Shown in pieces: positions 38,201 to 53,200 of a stretch of DNA of 64,000 nt; positions within the stretch are counted from its first letter, which is position 1; each line of letters starts with the position of its first letter. The notes under the pieces are model-generated. The model searched no databases. It saw only the letters and a list, made by a program, of their open reading frames with translations, and had not been told where the DNA came from. Where the stretch lies: positions 26,138,646-26,202,645 of the forward strand of contig CM040743.1 of assembly GCA_022829145.1 (NCBI GenBank), given 5' to 3'. The position numbers were made by a program, and so were the translations under genes. Origin of the DNA: Albula goreensis. Lineage: Eukaryota > Chordata > Actinopteri > Albuliformes > Albulidae.

Positions 38201-41200
38201 TCTTGTCTGTTGTATTAAGTTCTTGGACAGAGAATTCACTTCTGCCTTTGGAAGATTCAGCGGATGCAATCTGTGTCATAGAACTTTGCAGAATCTTCTC
38301 ATTTCACTACGTGCAAAATGCAAAGGCAAGGTAGTGACCGTGAAAGAAATTCTGGAGCCAGGATCAGTCACGCTCTTGTGCCCCGAAAAACTACAAAAAC
38401 CAGCAGGCATGCTCTGGCAGTACCTTCATAAAGGGCATCTGAGGCCATTCTTTATTTAAAAAAATATTACAAGTTTGATTCACAGGCGCAGTCACAAAAC
38501 AAACAAGCCAAAAAAGATTTCAATATGAAAGCACGAGTGTCTCAAACAATGGAATGCAGTTAAATGAAATGTGCACGTGTATTATTGGACATAGGCTTGT
38601 ACCAAACTTAATCAGGCTAGAGAGACTCTGAGGAGTACAAAAAATAAACTTTTAAATTCAAAGAGCTGTGAATCTATAGTCTTGGAGTTAGAAATATACA
38701 TTTATGAATATTTATCCCAACTGTGTTCCCGGGAGAGTTACTGGTCATAATTGTTGTACTGCAGGAGAGTGATATAGAAATGACTGACCTAAAATGTAAG
38801 GGAAATGTTCAGGTTTACGGAAGTCCAGAAACAGGTGTCCTGCTGTGCGCCATCATCCATATTCAGATATTTTATGAATTTTATTACGGGTAATTATTCC
38901 GTTCATGCACAGACATGACCTAGAGAAATCAGCTCTAACCGAAGAGATGTTTTTGACATATTTTTCGCACAGCAGCAGTACTTCATGCTGAGTTTGATTT
39001 TGCAACCATCTGTTCAACAGCTTAGGTCTCTTACTGCCATGGCCCCAGTTTTGTTTTAAAAAAAATCTATTTAAATAAGCAGAAATGGTATAAAAATGTG
39101 TGAATAGCCAAACTTTTTAATTGCAACCTTAAATTTAAGAGATTCCCTCAATTTAGATCACCTTATTCAGACAGAACTGATAAGGTATTGCCCAGGAACT
39201 TCTCAAAAGACAGGTGGGGGAATCGTTTCATCATTTCCTCAGTGTCTTAATATGAATCCACAAACAGTGATGTTTGTTTGCTCCTGTAGCTCCACATGGC
39301 CATCAGCAAGACTACAGCCAAGGCCATCATCGACTGCAAGCTGGTTGGAGAGAAACCGATAAATGCAGCAGGCAACATCACCATGGACGGATTGGAGGTT
39401 CTGGGTAGAATGGTTCGCTCCCGAGGGAAGCGCGACAACTCTGCCCCGGTGAGTCTGATCAAGATCTGCTGAGATGTGTGGGACAGGGCTACCACATGTC
39501 ACGTTTCATCCAAACCATCTGTGTTTGATACATACCACATTGTTTAATATTAGTAAGTCGACTACTTCTACTACTAGTAGTAATGTGCATAATAATAAGA
39601 AGAAGAACAACAAGAAGAAGAACTAGCTATGTTTTGTTAATACAATTAGATGTATTAACAGATAACAAATAGTAATGATCAGTAAAATTGTCATATTATA
39701 AATAATAATTTAACACAAATGTATTTGATGATGGAGCTGAACTTTTTGTAAGTTAATATTTTTGAGGTTTTAGTTATTGTATACCTGTAATGAATGTAGT
39801 TGTGAAGTATGAGACTTTTGTAGTTTCCATGTGACTATGGCATCTCATGTCACATTGAACTTGGAGCTGGCTTGTAATTTTTGCAGTAGCACTGGTAGCT
39901 GCATCCTCGGTCATGGTGATGGAATGAAGCTTCTCAGTCCTTTCATATCAGTGTGTTTATTACTTCTGATGAGAGCAGAACTTGAGGTCAGACTGAAATT
40001 ATTCACCCCGTTTGTGCATTCGTGTGTGTGTGTGTGTGTGTGTTTGTTTGTTTGTGTGTTTGTCGTTTATGCCATCAGTTTCAGCTCCAGATGTTTGACA
40101 TCGTGTGTAGCACCTCGTGGGCGAGCCGGGACAAGTGCTGTGAGCTGCCAGGCCTGGTAAGAGCTGGCGCCGTTCATTTCCCCCTGCCAGCCAGCTCCAA
40201 CCCACACACAATCACAGATACGCTACACCCAGGCATGCCCACACTCAAAACACAAGGCTAATCATATTCCCTTAACTCTACATGGTGAAGTTTTAGCTGA
40301 ACACCAGCCACAATCATCAATCATTGTCCTATAGTATTATTCACACTTCTCTGAGGAAATTATATAATATAGGGCATACTTACACTTGTCTCCGCCCTGC
40401 ATATGTGGTACACCGCTATTTAAGAGCAGTTTTTTTATTGGGAAGAGTTGCAGCAATTGCCAGTTTCCTGATATTACTATTTGTTCTCTCAGGGAGGGGT
40501 GTATGTTTTACTGCTTTCGGCAGGGGAGAGAGACTTTTTTGTTGACAGACTGATAAAACAGTGATGGTAATAATAACCTGGGGCCCAAAGGTGTCACAGC
40601 AAAGATTACACACACACTTTGAAGAGTTATGTGGGAACACACAACAGTCCCGTGTTCTAAGCTTACTGTTTACAGACTTATAGGCGCTATGTTATTGCAT
40701 GTGTGTGTCCCTGTGGGTATGTGGTTCTCGAAGAATTATCTTTGACTTTAGATGAATTATAATTGTCCAGATGATTGTCTTTTATGTTTAAAGAAAAAAA
40801 TATAAGATCACATTTTTTTTTATTTTAGACTTATTTTGCGTCTTATATCCTATGGCAGCCTAATCCTTAGTGGACCTTTTCAGAAATTATTTTTGTGTTA
40901 AGGAAGCATAAATCTACAACAATTTTCTCAGCGAATCAATGGTGTGTTTGTACACGTGTAGCCACTTGTGCGTGTGTGGATATGTATTTGTGCTGACAAA
41001 CACCCATTATGTTTATGTGTGTACTTATGGCCTTATGTCACATTATATGACTGTACCTGTACTAGTAGACTCATGGAATGTGCAACTGTGTATTCCAGCG
41101 AGTGGAGGCAGACTGTCCTGCAATGCCAAAGGCCTGCACTTGCACCCAGGACAGCAAGGGCCCCCCTGGGCCTGCAGGACCCCCTGTAAGTACCCCCTGC

Positions 41201-44200
41201 TCTAACACGCTGATGTACGTTCATACCAATTTTTATTAGTTGACACAGGCCTCGTCAATGGACTGCTAAAACCTGCTTAAAAACGTACACCCTTTCAAAA
41301 TGAACTGAATTATTAATTCAAGAAAGACTGTTTTGTCTTGTGATTTGCAAGCACAATTTATTCTCTGCAGTCCCAAACAGGTAGTGTTTAATATGACCAT
41401 ATTGGAGTATGGTTGACTGAAGGTTAACTGCAATCGTAATGGGCTGAGGAATGGTTAACTGTGTTGGAGACAGAGGTTAACTGGTGCAGGTGGCTTTGAA
41501 TAAGATAATGTTGATTTATCCATTACTCTGACTCATTTTAAGCAGTGACTCACATAAACCTTTCTGGAAAGGTTAATGAATGGGTACATTTATGATATCG
41601 CAGTGAGTAGAAGTTGACATGTCAGAGTAAATAAATGAGCTCATTCAAACAGCTGTCATTTCACTCATGGAAGGTGGAAAATGTGTTTCATCTGTTTGCT
41701 TGAACAGTCTGCATTATCAACATGATTCTTGAAAAAAGGCAATTACAAAGGTGTTGATTTATGACTCTGATCCATCCCATTTAAAAGTGCACATTTCCAA
41801 TTCGACTGCTATTTTAGTGAGAAGCCGTAACAAATTTCAGGCCTCAGTTTTGCAGAGTCGTTCTCTGTGATGATGATACATTAGCATATTCTGCAGATAA
41901 GTGACACAGCTTAACTTTTAACTTTCACAAACCATTGACCCCCGGAAGGAAGTTTATGCATTTTAAAACATTAAATTAAGAATATAAGGAATGCCTATCT
42001 TAATGTGACCAATGACACTAGCTTTGAGCAGCTTCACGCATACATTGATAGTGTGCAAATCTTTCAGAACCCCTTACTGTGTTCTTCCTCTATAATGCAT
42101 CACAATAACTACTCCTTGTCTTTCAAGGGGCATGTTTTTTATATTACCTGACCTTTCACCCTCCCCCCACATTAGTTTGCTTGCCACAGATGTTTCACTT
42201 CCTCCCCAGTTTACACCAGTTCCTTCTAACAGCATTACCTGGGTCATTTTTTATTGGCTCCCCAGTCTTAATCTGTTACCTGACAGAAGGTTGAGGTGCG
42301 TATTCTGATTGGCAGGGTGACCCGTGGGCAAGATCAAGGCAGCATGATTGTTGTAGACTAATGAAAGTGTTCTGAAATGTTTTATGATTGAAATGTGATT
42401 GTAGACATTCATATTCTGTGAAATTTGCATAAAATTATACATGAGTAATTGATGCGATTGCACTTGAGATTGCAGATGCTATAAAAAAGACATTTGATTG
42501 ATAGGTATGTGGCACAGACCTGTGTCAACTGTGGGCGGTTACACAATTTGTTGTTCATTCAAAGGATAGCTAAAATAAAAATTTCTCCCGCATTACTTTG
42601 CTGTTTGAAGCACTACTTATGCAGTCTCCTTTCTTCATTATCAATGGAGAATTTCTGTTGAAGAGTTCCTGCTTCTTACTGACCTTAGGGTCTGTATCCG
42701 ACTGGGAAACTATTAGGCTAGGTCTCAAGCCCTGTGGGGCTGTAACTAAAGCCTGCCTGGTAACAGGAAGGAAGACTATTGGGGCAATTACTATACACAT
42801 TGCTGCCTGCAGCACTAAGTGCAAGAACTTGCAAAGATCATAGCCAGCAGACATTGGTTATTTTGCTGATTGACAGGCCCCTGGGGGAGGGGCTACATTA
42901 ACTGATTTCCCCTGCTTGATGAGCAGTGCTCTATTGTAAGTAGTGATTTGTCAGGTATAAAGTGTCAGGAAATCTGAACATCTTCCATCTTCACATGAAT
43001 GGTGATTATTGCTCTGTGACAGCTCAGATTTTGTTTCCTTTTTTACCTGCTGCTGTGAAGCTTGTAGACAAGTTCCAGAAAAAGGTGCGGGGCTGATGTT
43101 ATGTTTTGAGAATGCTGAGAATGCCTAACGTTTGTCTCCGAATCACAGGGCGGTCCTGGAATCAGGGGTGCAAGAGGCGATCGAGGGGAACCGGGCCTAG
43201 TGGTACGGTATACTCAGCCTCACCCTCACCGCTTATGCTGTTTTAGACAGTGTGCACACACGACCACCCACAACTCCCGACCTGTGGAACAGTGAACAGG
43301 AAGTTCAGAATGACACAGGAACACCTGCTCAAATAAAAAAATGTGGAACATTACATGAAAACATGTATGTGTATGTACCTTATACATACATGTGTTCTGT
43401 TATTTTTGAAGGACCTTGTGGCTTTTCTGCTATATGAATTTCTCAGCTTTAGTCTTGCATAATGTGTAGAGGTTCCCAGCACCTGTTGACACTGAAAAGT
43501 TTTAGCTGAAGCACTACAATGAAATGGCAAGAATGACTGCTGAATTGTGTGAATTAATCCAGTAATCCAAACACTAATTATAAATAGGTTTTTACACCCC
43601 CAAATGTAACCCTGAAAATTATGTCAGAAGTGGGTTATGTTTACAAACTTTTGTTGTGTTCAGTTTTTGGACCCCAAGGTAGTGTTTGCAGGGTCAGACT
43701 AACCCATCATAACACTAATTGGGATTTTAAGTCTTTTGTCTTGACTTCAATTCCATAAAATGTAGATAACGTATATGGCTTATTTTTTCCATTTGTCTCA
43801 TTGCCATGTTCTTCATATGAAATTATTCAAAGCCATGGATTTTGAGGTTAAAAACTGTATCATTTTTCTTTCTGTAAAAATTAAAAATGGGTCAGTTTGA
43901 CCCAAACACACCATGAGGGTTAAATGTATCACCTTTCCCTTATATTATTTCATCCTCCACAATGACATAATAAAGTTTTTTATTCCTTTCAACATAGCCA
44001 ATTTACCTTTTGAAAGGACCCATGTACTGTTTTTGACTTCTTATATCAGGCATATATGGAAAAGACTGTCCTGTAATTATGTGTTTTTTTAAGGAGTAAT
44101 AACATGCTGTATGTAAACTTTATGGTGATGACACCTCCTCACAATGCCTGTGTAGTTCCCTCCCTCGAGCCATGGATTATATATTTACTGTAGAGATGAT

Positions 44201-47200
44201 TGCGCACATGAGATGGAAGTGGAATGTGCGGCTCATTCCTTACAGTCTGACTATAGCTTCCAACTGCAGTGCCGACCGGCTGTTTACATTGGCCAGCCTG
44301 CTATTCATTTTCGCTGCCTGATACGGTATAAAAAGGCATTTAGAATGAGATAAGGAGCACATTGGAGGTTGTGGGATGCTCTTGGGGATGCTATTTTCAT
44401 CTTTTTACTGCATCGGTGTGGTGATGGAATGATAATTATGAGGAAGCCCACAAAGACCTTGTCTTGTTTGTGCAACAGGGACCTCAGGGACCAGTAGGAG
44501 ACGCTGGCACGCCAGGACCCCAGGGCCCACCTGGTCCCCAGGGGCCCAGCGGGCTGTCCATTCAAGGGCCACCGGTAAGATGCTAGTTCATCACTATGGC
44601 ATCATGGTTTTGATTAACACATACCATATCATTCCATTGACGAGTCACACGCATAAGGAACTAATGTGGCTAATCAATCATAACATATTTAACATTTAAC
44701 AGGTGTGGTGCAGTGGCAGGTGTGGCCACTGAGCTGGGTGGTGAGTGGAAGGAAAAAACACACAAATTGAACCAAAAACTGGCCAAAGACCTTTTATTTA
44801 TCCCTTATAGTGGAAAACTACAAACAAAGGCTGAACACAAATCCTGAGACAAACTAGAAAAAACTGGGAAAAATGGAGGGTAGAACAACACAAAAGCCCA
44901 AAAAGTCAAGTGCTCACACCTGGTTTGATTAGCAATCATCCTCAGATGAGCCTGGCTGTTTGTGAGGTCATTGCACTTCAAGTTCCTGCATTCTCTCCAG
45001 GCTGGGGAGGGAATTGTAACAGACAGCAATCTCATGGGAGGAGCCAAGGGGTTTGCTCCTCCCCCACCTCTCCCGGTGCCATACAGGTTAGGATCAAAGT
45101 TATCAGGGCCAGCTGATTTTTTTATGTAAATGGAATTTAAGGCTGTGCTGACATCAGCAATGGATATAGGCTCAAAATCAAAAGTGTTTGCAGCAGGAGC
45201 AGGTGAAGGAAGGATCTAAACAATGAGGCTGAATGTTGAGCTTATCATAACCAGATCCAGCAGCAAAATGTTTGCTAAAAACCTCAACAATGACAGCTTT
45301 GCCTTTGATCTCCTTTGAATCCAGCTGAATGTGTTCAAGGAGCTTAGCTGAATTATTTTGGCAGGCTATAGATTTATTCAGTTTCCAGAACATAGATGGA
45401 TTATTCAGGTTATTCATGTTAATAAAAAGAAACAAATGTTTTGTGCATTTGTCTATTTTACTGGGGTCATACCCCTAATCCTAAATTTAGCCTAACTATG
45501 ATTGCAAAGCGAACAGTAATACTCTATGCATGCAATGACAAAAATTATATGCGTAGTTGAAAAAATATTTCCTTGCAGCTACATATCACTTCTTTATTCA
45601 GCTACAATGGGGACTTTTTGATTTTTTGGACTCCTTGGTAGTGTTTGTAACAGATATAATGTACTTTTAATCCTAATACTGCTCACCCACAGAAGTTTCT
45701 GTTTTATTCATCAGGATGGTGTTGAGAAAGCAGTGTAGCTCATTAAAGTTGATACTACTTTCCTTAGCTGAACAGTCTTGTAAATGTTATGTCATTTAGA
45801 TTGTCCAAGCAAAGAGTTCTAATGCACATCACATCATTTGTTTCCGTGGGGCTGTTGCAAATTTATATTTTTGAAGGAAGGGAGACAAGTTGCTCTCCCC
45901 TAATAGACTGTTGAATCAGCAAAGGAGAAAGAGCTGGAAAAGAGCTGCAATGAATAAACTAGAATTTACTGCTCTAGTTATGTCCAGTGCTGGTTTAATG
46001 GTCACAAAAATCATCTACCAAAACTGATTTGTGCTCAGGCAACAGACAGAATGCAGTTGGAGGTAATTTTGAAGACGCAACAGAGATATTGAAGTGGGGT
46101 TCTCTGTTTCAGGGTGCCGCAGGGGAGAAGGGGGAGAAGGGTGAAAATGGTCCCCCAGGACCACAGGTAAAGTATGCTCGACACATCACCATTCTGCAGC
46201 CAAATGGGAAACTATTTTCAGTATTCTGATTCATCTCAGGAGAGAGCAGCAGCTGATTATCAGTCAGTTATGATTATGACTCAAAGTTACATGTAAAATG
46301 GACAGCCTGATTAAGTTTTGTCACCTCCTGCACTTGATTGGATGTTGTAAAATCCTACTTGCAAATGTGTCAGTCTGAACATCCTCATCCCTGTTGTGAA
46401 GCAGCTCTTTAATTAGAGAGCTTGAACTCATGGTGGGTGCTGGAAACCTGTCAGACTGTGCCTGTGAGTGTGTTTGTATGTGATTGTGTTATTTTGTATG
46501 CATGTGTGTGGTTGTTTATATGTGTGTTGTGCATGTTCCCTTTATATATATATGTGTAGTTGAAAAACTACACCCTTTATACATGGTGGCCTTTTAATTG
46601 GAGGACCTGATGCTTTAGTCTAAGTACTATCTGAGCTCAACATCACCTCCCAGTTTCTCACTCACTCATTCACAGATTTCAAATTAACCTAATATCCCTG
46701 AGAATATGTTCCATTTTATATGTCTGGGGAAAACAGAGCATGTCTGACTTGATTGTTTATATTTCCGTCTTGATTTAACATTCTAAATGAGTCGTTATTG
46801 ATTTTTTTTAATTGTAAGGGTGTCCCTGGACCTGCTGGGCCACCAGGACGAGATGGGCCAGCGGGACAAAGGGTGAGACTCCTTCTTTATTTAAGTAGCC
46901 AATATTTAAGAAGTGAATATTTAAGTGGTAAATATTTTCTTGTGAGTAAAACTGTATGAAGCATATTCATATGTATAAGCACTGTATAAGCATATTTCAG
47001 CACCTTATTAGACAAATTTCCTCTTTTACTTTGAAGTTGCTGTGAAACCATTTAGATGCATATTCCTTTAATACATGAATTCATTAATTTTTTGAATCCC
47101 TCCTCAATTGAAATTTGTGTCAGCTAACAACAAAAGAAATCCTATAATGTGTAATGAATATCACTGACTTCCGATATATTATCAAAAAAAAGATGGCTAT

Positions 47201-50200
47201 GCCATTTGTCTTGCTATGATATTTACATCAGCAATATGTTTCAATTCAGTAAATTAACCCCCAGTTGATTAAACTTAAAATTGAGCTTTTTGTGTGCCAT
47301 TGAAAACAAATTGTCTGTTTTGAAAGTTCTTGAGTTAATTTGGACATATGTGCTGTAATGTGGACAAATTGCTTGATTTGTAGTGTTGTATATTTAGCAG
47401 CTTGCATATATATTGCCAAGTTAAATCTGTTCGAAGGAACCCTTTCAATCTTTGTTGTGTTTGACATGGTGAAGACTTTCAGTGACTGCATTTATTGGTG
47501 CTTATATATCTCCTCCCTTGAGCAGGGCACATATGGATCGCGATCAGAGCCAAAAACTGTCAGATTCCTCTTCCCACTGGATGGGGCTGTGTCATTATCA
47601 CAGACCGCCCAAGGGCCACAGAGCACATGGCTAAGTGGTGTGGACGCTGTGCCTCACTATGCCTTTTATGAGGATGGCTCTTCAATTTAGTATATCATTA
47701 CTCTACTAGTGCAAAGAGCTCGGTTACTCTCAGAGACAGACTGATCCAAATTAAACACACTTCTCCCACTTATCTCTTGTCCGACTCCCCCATAGAGTCT
47801 GGTATGATAGTGGTATTTGTCTGCTGAATTTACTGTTGATGGTATTGTAAAAAAATAGTCAACTCAGCAGACATGTACTATTTATATTAGATGAATGGGT
47901 TGGAATGCCTTGTTTGTGTGAGGTAATGATTTACATTCACCTTTAATGAGCCCTCTAATGATCTTATCTGCTTTTTAATGGTGAAGTAAATGAATTACAG
48001 GATGCCTTCAGTTCAGTTCCTTTAGTTCAGAATGGTGGGTCCAAGTCCTCAGGCAGTAGTTTCTGCTGAGGATAGCCCTGCTACAGTGTTTCATGGTCTG
48101 CCACCAAAATGGAAAATGTAATATCTGAAATTACAGATAAAAGCTAGTTAGGCCCTGAGGGCTGAGTTTTGTTTTTTTTTTTTTTTTTGGGTGGGGGGGA
48201 GTGATCCATCACTCCTTATTGATGCTGACAACAAAATAGGTATTTTCTTTTTAAATGCTGCAAGGTGTTAAGTCTGAGTTTCTGAGTTTTCATTTCATTG
48301 ATTTTTTCTTCATCTTGATACTTTACAGTTTGAGGATGGGGGCTATTTTATACATTCTGACTTAAACTTCAGTTTCACATTAGGCCCACAGTCTTGTTAA
48401 AATGTACTGTTTTGTCGAGATAAGAAAAAACTTTTTATTGGTTTGTTCCAGATTACAACAATTTGATGTTATTTTGATCCATATTAGCACAACTTAAAAG
48501 CACAGAAAATGTTTGTGAATTCTTTCAAAATGTACTCTCCAAGCTTCCAAGTGACTCGCAAAGTAACAGTGCCTGTTCACTATGCAATAGTGAGTCCTTT
48601 GACTGGATGTTTGAGTTCTGCGTTGGAGTTCTGCGCTCTCCTGGCCTGCAGATAAAGGAAGTGAACGTACATTATGTTGGATTTATGTTATTCTGACACA
48701 GTCATATGCAGTATGTAATTAGCGACATAGCTGATGTACAGGAGGTCACATCAATCTCTCTATCCCAAGGTTTTGAGAGAAGGTTGCAGAGGTGTTGGGT
48801 CAGGTGGGAAAACAGGGGGAGAAAAAAAATCTAAAAAAGTGTACTTCCCATGGTCCTGCTCTACAGGGTCTGCCTGGTAAAGATGGCCCCCAGGGAAGGC
48901 AAGGTCCCTCTGGAACCATTGTGAGTATGCGATAACCCACACAAAGTTCGGTGATTCAAAATAAAGGGTTCAGGTTCATAATCTATAAAGAAGAACCAAC
49001 AATATCAACAGAGTCAACCTAATACTGTCACTGATATCATGCCATATTGATGTATGTTTTGAATGTTTTCTGTCTGATAAAGAATTCTATTTTGATAAGA
49101 GATCAACAGGTACATGTTTGTGGCTGCAGTGCTTACATGGTGTCTAGCTTTAGGGGCTCTGTTGAGTGTGGGTACCAAATACTCATGAGATGAGATGAGA
49201 TAGTGAAGTGAAGGCCTTTCATATCTTTCATATCTTTTCACTCATGCAGGGTGCCCCTGGAGCTCCAGGATCCCCTGGGATGACCGGACCCCCAGGGCCA
49301 CTGGGTGATCAGGGTCCACCTGTAAGTCAAGGGTCTATTGAAGGGGTGGGCAAGGTCATATATGTTTCTGAATTTCACACCAACTTCTGCTCTTAAAGTA
49401 AATAAAATTAGCTTACTCATTTCCATGATCTGACATTTTAGCTACATTTTCAAGTTCCTGTTAACAGTATTATTTTTGTCTAAACTAAGTGAACTGACAT
49501 TGTTGCATATGCTAATTATAGAATTGAGCCTTTGTAATAGGTTTAAAACAAAAACCTGCTTACAAACCTGCTTGTCCACCCATGGTCTGTTGGATCTCCC
49601 ATCACTTCTGTGTCATTCTACACTGGATAAGGTCATTAGAAGGGTTAATTCATCTCTGCACTCATGTCCACAATGGAAAGTTTTCTTTCCTATACTCTCA
49701 GGCAGTGCTTGGTTAGCAGTGCATGTATGTTCCCATCACTGAGCTGGGGGAACCATATGTCTTCTCACCAATGACAGAGCTCTGACCACTCCTGCGATTT
49801 CAGCATTGTCCAAACAGCCATGATGTTTGCACAGAATCCAGTTTTTCCAAATTCCAGTATGTTAGCTCAGTCGTTCATGTTTGTTCTTCACAAAGAGTCC
49901 TGCCAGAGAGTCTGTCTTTGAATTGTCTCTCCATTTTCCTGATTGGTTAGGAAAGATGTGGACAGGTGTGGAAAACCAAAAGAAGAATCTGTCTGTAAAC
50001 AGTATATCATCTTCTCACCCCTTTTGCTCCTCACTGTTAATATGATTCTACATTTTTTCACTGTTTTTACAGGGTCCTTCCGGTACCAAAGGTGAAAAGG
50101 GTGAACGAGTAAGTCTGTCCGAAAGAAGAAAAAATACAATAAAATTCAAACCTCATTCTACATAAAATTCCAGTTTAGCAGCTTGAGGGTAAAGAGATTT

Positions 50201-53200
50201 TCTGACAGCTTTACAAGGTAAAATTATCAGTGCTTTTTATAGAAATGCTTTGGAGTTTAGAGCTGTGGTTTTCATAACCTCACACACCCTCTGCTAAATC
50301 CTCCAAATCCACATTTGTGAAAGTGTACTTTCTTAAGTCCTGATAAAGTTGGATCTTACTTATTAAATTTACTGCTGTTAGCAGAAAACTTAATTTACCT
50401 TCACCCCACAAACTCATTAATTAAGAGGATTCTGCATGAGAAGCTGATGGCCAATGGGTAATGGTAGATGAGAGGTAATATCAGCCTTTACTGACCGGTT
50501 TATTTAATGTTCTCCATGCGCTGAGTCCCTTATGTTTGTCTCAAAGGGTGACATGCAGTCCCAAGCTGCTGTCCAAGCAATCGCCCGGCAAGTCTGTGAG
50601 CAGCTGATTCAGAGTGAGTTGTCCCTTTGTCTTAACTGTGTGTATATGCATATGTGTAGCTGTTTGTGTTTGTGTCTGTGTCTGTGTCAGCGTCTGTACT
50701 GCAAATGTTTCCTTGAAAATATGTTATTCACACAAAGACCACCATGGAGCCACTTCAAGGCTAATCCATCCAGAGGTGATAAAATAAGAGTCATACTTAT
50801 GCAGTTAAAGTACTCTGATATACAGTTATATGTTTATGATTGCTGACAGTGTTATGTGCATGGTATACTTAATGCTTAAGGAATTCAGGGTTAGGCTTGT
50901 TATCTCTGCATTCACTACCTTTTGCAGCCCCATGGTTTAAATATATGGTTTAAAAACTCACTGACAGATGTACATTACTTGAGGTGTGATTTGTATTCTT
51001 CTTTACCACTTGAGATCAGACTGATGTCCTCCACAGGTCACATGTCTCGCTACAACTCCATCCTAACCCACATCCCCAGTCGGCCAACTGCTGTACGCAC
51101 AGTGCCCGGACCCCCAGGGGAGCCAGGGAGGCAGGGTCCTGCAGGGCCCCAGGGAGAGCAAGGCCCTCCTGGCAGGCCAGGGTTCCCAGGGACCAATGGA
51201 GAGAATGGCCGGCCTGGAGAGAGAGGTAAAGCCCAGTGTGCCCAATTGTATAGAGTCACAGACTCTATTCTCCTTGTGTTAGATTTGAGTTAAATACACT
51301 TTCTTTCTTTCTGTTTTTCACCTTCTTTGAACTGACAAGGGAGGCAGGGCTTACAGGTAGCAGGTATCATGTGACTTGCCAGTGGACGAGTCATGTGACT
51401 CATGAGAGAAAAGGAGACCAAACTCCATGTGCCCTTGAGTTTGGCCTCGGGAGCACATGGACTCCTGAAAGGCCATCTTAACTGCTGAAGATCTGCCCTT
51501 GAAGATTTTCCATTTTTAACTGTCGGTCATTGTTTTGGATCCAGTTCCTACCATTAAAAAAACCCTTGAATGGGAGACTGTATCCCACCGAAACACTTGC
51601 ATGCTTGGCCTACATGAAGCATAGTCAGGGCTGGCCAAACTGAAGGCCCAGAGAAGATTTGTCTCTCTGAGACCAGCAGTAAACCTCTGCCTCCCTTCCA
51701 TTTAATGTCAGCTCCTCTTTCTTTAATCTCTTTGTTAGAGAGTTGGTTGGAAATGGTAGCCATCTTAACTATTCACTCATAACACTCTGTGAGTCAATGC
51801 TGGATGGTACATACTAAAAAAATGTCAAAACAGTGTTTGGTTTTGGCTTTTAGCCAACATAACTTAACTGTCTTGAGTAATCTAGTCAAATACTGCTTGC
51901 CCTGAAGCATTTTAAAATGACAAGAAAAATCCAATTAGATTTTCACTGAGTACAATCATCACTTTATTTCTCTGAAACATAATTTAATTTAAGTATTTGG
52001 TTCGTACCGAACACTGCCCCACTGTTTTTTCAACACAGACTGCAAAGGCCACAAACTTGACCTGTGGTTTTTGATTGAAGTATGTTTCTTGATTGAAGTA
52101 TGCAATGATTGTGGCAAGTGGCCACAAGCTCAGCTTGTTTCACATATGTACTCTTTGTAACTTCTTGTTAAAGCATTTTGAAATGCTTCAGGGCAAGTGC
52201 TGCCTGCCTTATGACCACTCTCCACTGTGCAATGTGTTAAGTAATGTTGGCCCATGGAGATACCAGCATTTACAGTATTTCCAATTTGAATGTCAGTGGG
52301 AAATAAATCTTACTTATTTCTCAATGAAATGTGAGAATATAATCCAGTTCTAATTGTGATTTTTGTCCTAAAATTGTGATAGGAAAGTGAACTCTTTAAT
52401 ATTAATATAAATATTTATACATGCTATTTCTTTGTGGCTAGTTTGATAAAGTGACATTGTCAGATTAAGCTTTTGTTTGGATGTTTCTGTTTAAACAAAT
52501 ATCATATGATGTCTGTATACTCCCTGACACATTGGTCTTTTTTGACTTCTTCCAAAATGAAAAATTTGGCTGTGTAACACTGTGGTTTTGGATGCTTCAG
52601 CTCACCAAATAGGCTACTTTGGTTTGGATTTTGAAATATGCCTGTCAACACTGAGATGTATTATGCTTTTAGGTGTGACTGTAGCCTCTTTTGTTTAAAT
52701 ACTAGAAAAGAAGAACACAGAGGGTCGAAACAAAAGCTATTTCGATTCTAGATGCTTGAGGATTACAACCCCTCTTCCTTTTCTCTTTATTTAGAACAGC
52801 CTCAGCAAAGAGTGAGAAATGTAAAACACAGAATCAGAGCTTGGTTGAAAATAGCGCCTTCATTGCTGTGGGTATTCGTTCCTGAAAATTGGATGTGGTT
52901 GTGCCTCTGAACAGGGTTCCCAGGAGAAAAGGGAGAAAAGGGAAGCCAAGGTGTGGGGATCCAGGGCCCCAGAGGCCCCGCCGGGCCCCCAGGTAAGAGC
53001 TGTACCTAAAATGGCTTTGGGTCATTCAATATCAGAGACAGACAGAGGCAGATTCCAGATTACATTCCCTGTAGATAGCTATATATTTCACCGCCAGCTT
53101 ACCACTGATCAAGGTTTTCATCCTGCATGACATCCGTGGATATCTAGCTGTATAAATGGATAATAAGAACAAAGAATGCTAGCTGTGGTAATCACTCTGC

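Noticed and set aside
51340-51356. 17-nt GGAGGCAGGG micro-exon between AAG and GTAG, which would read Gly-Arg-Gln-Gly
   Set aside because: 17 nt breaks the phase 1 to phase 1 joining of exons 40 and 41; the direct joining gives a perfect Gly-X-Y run.
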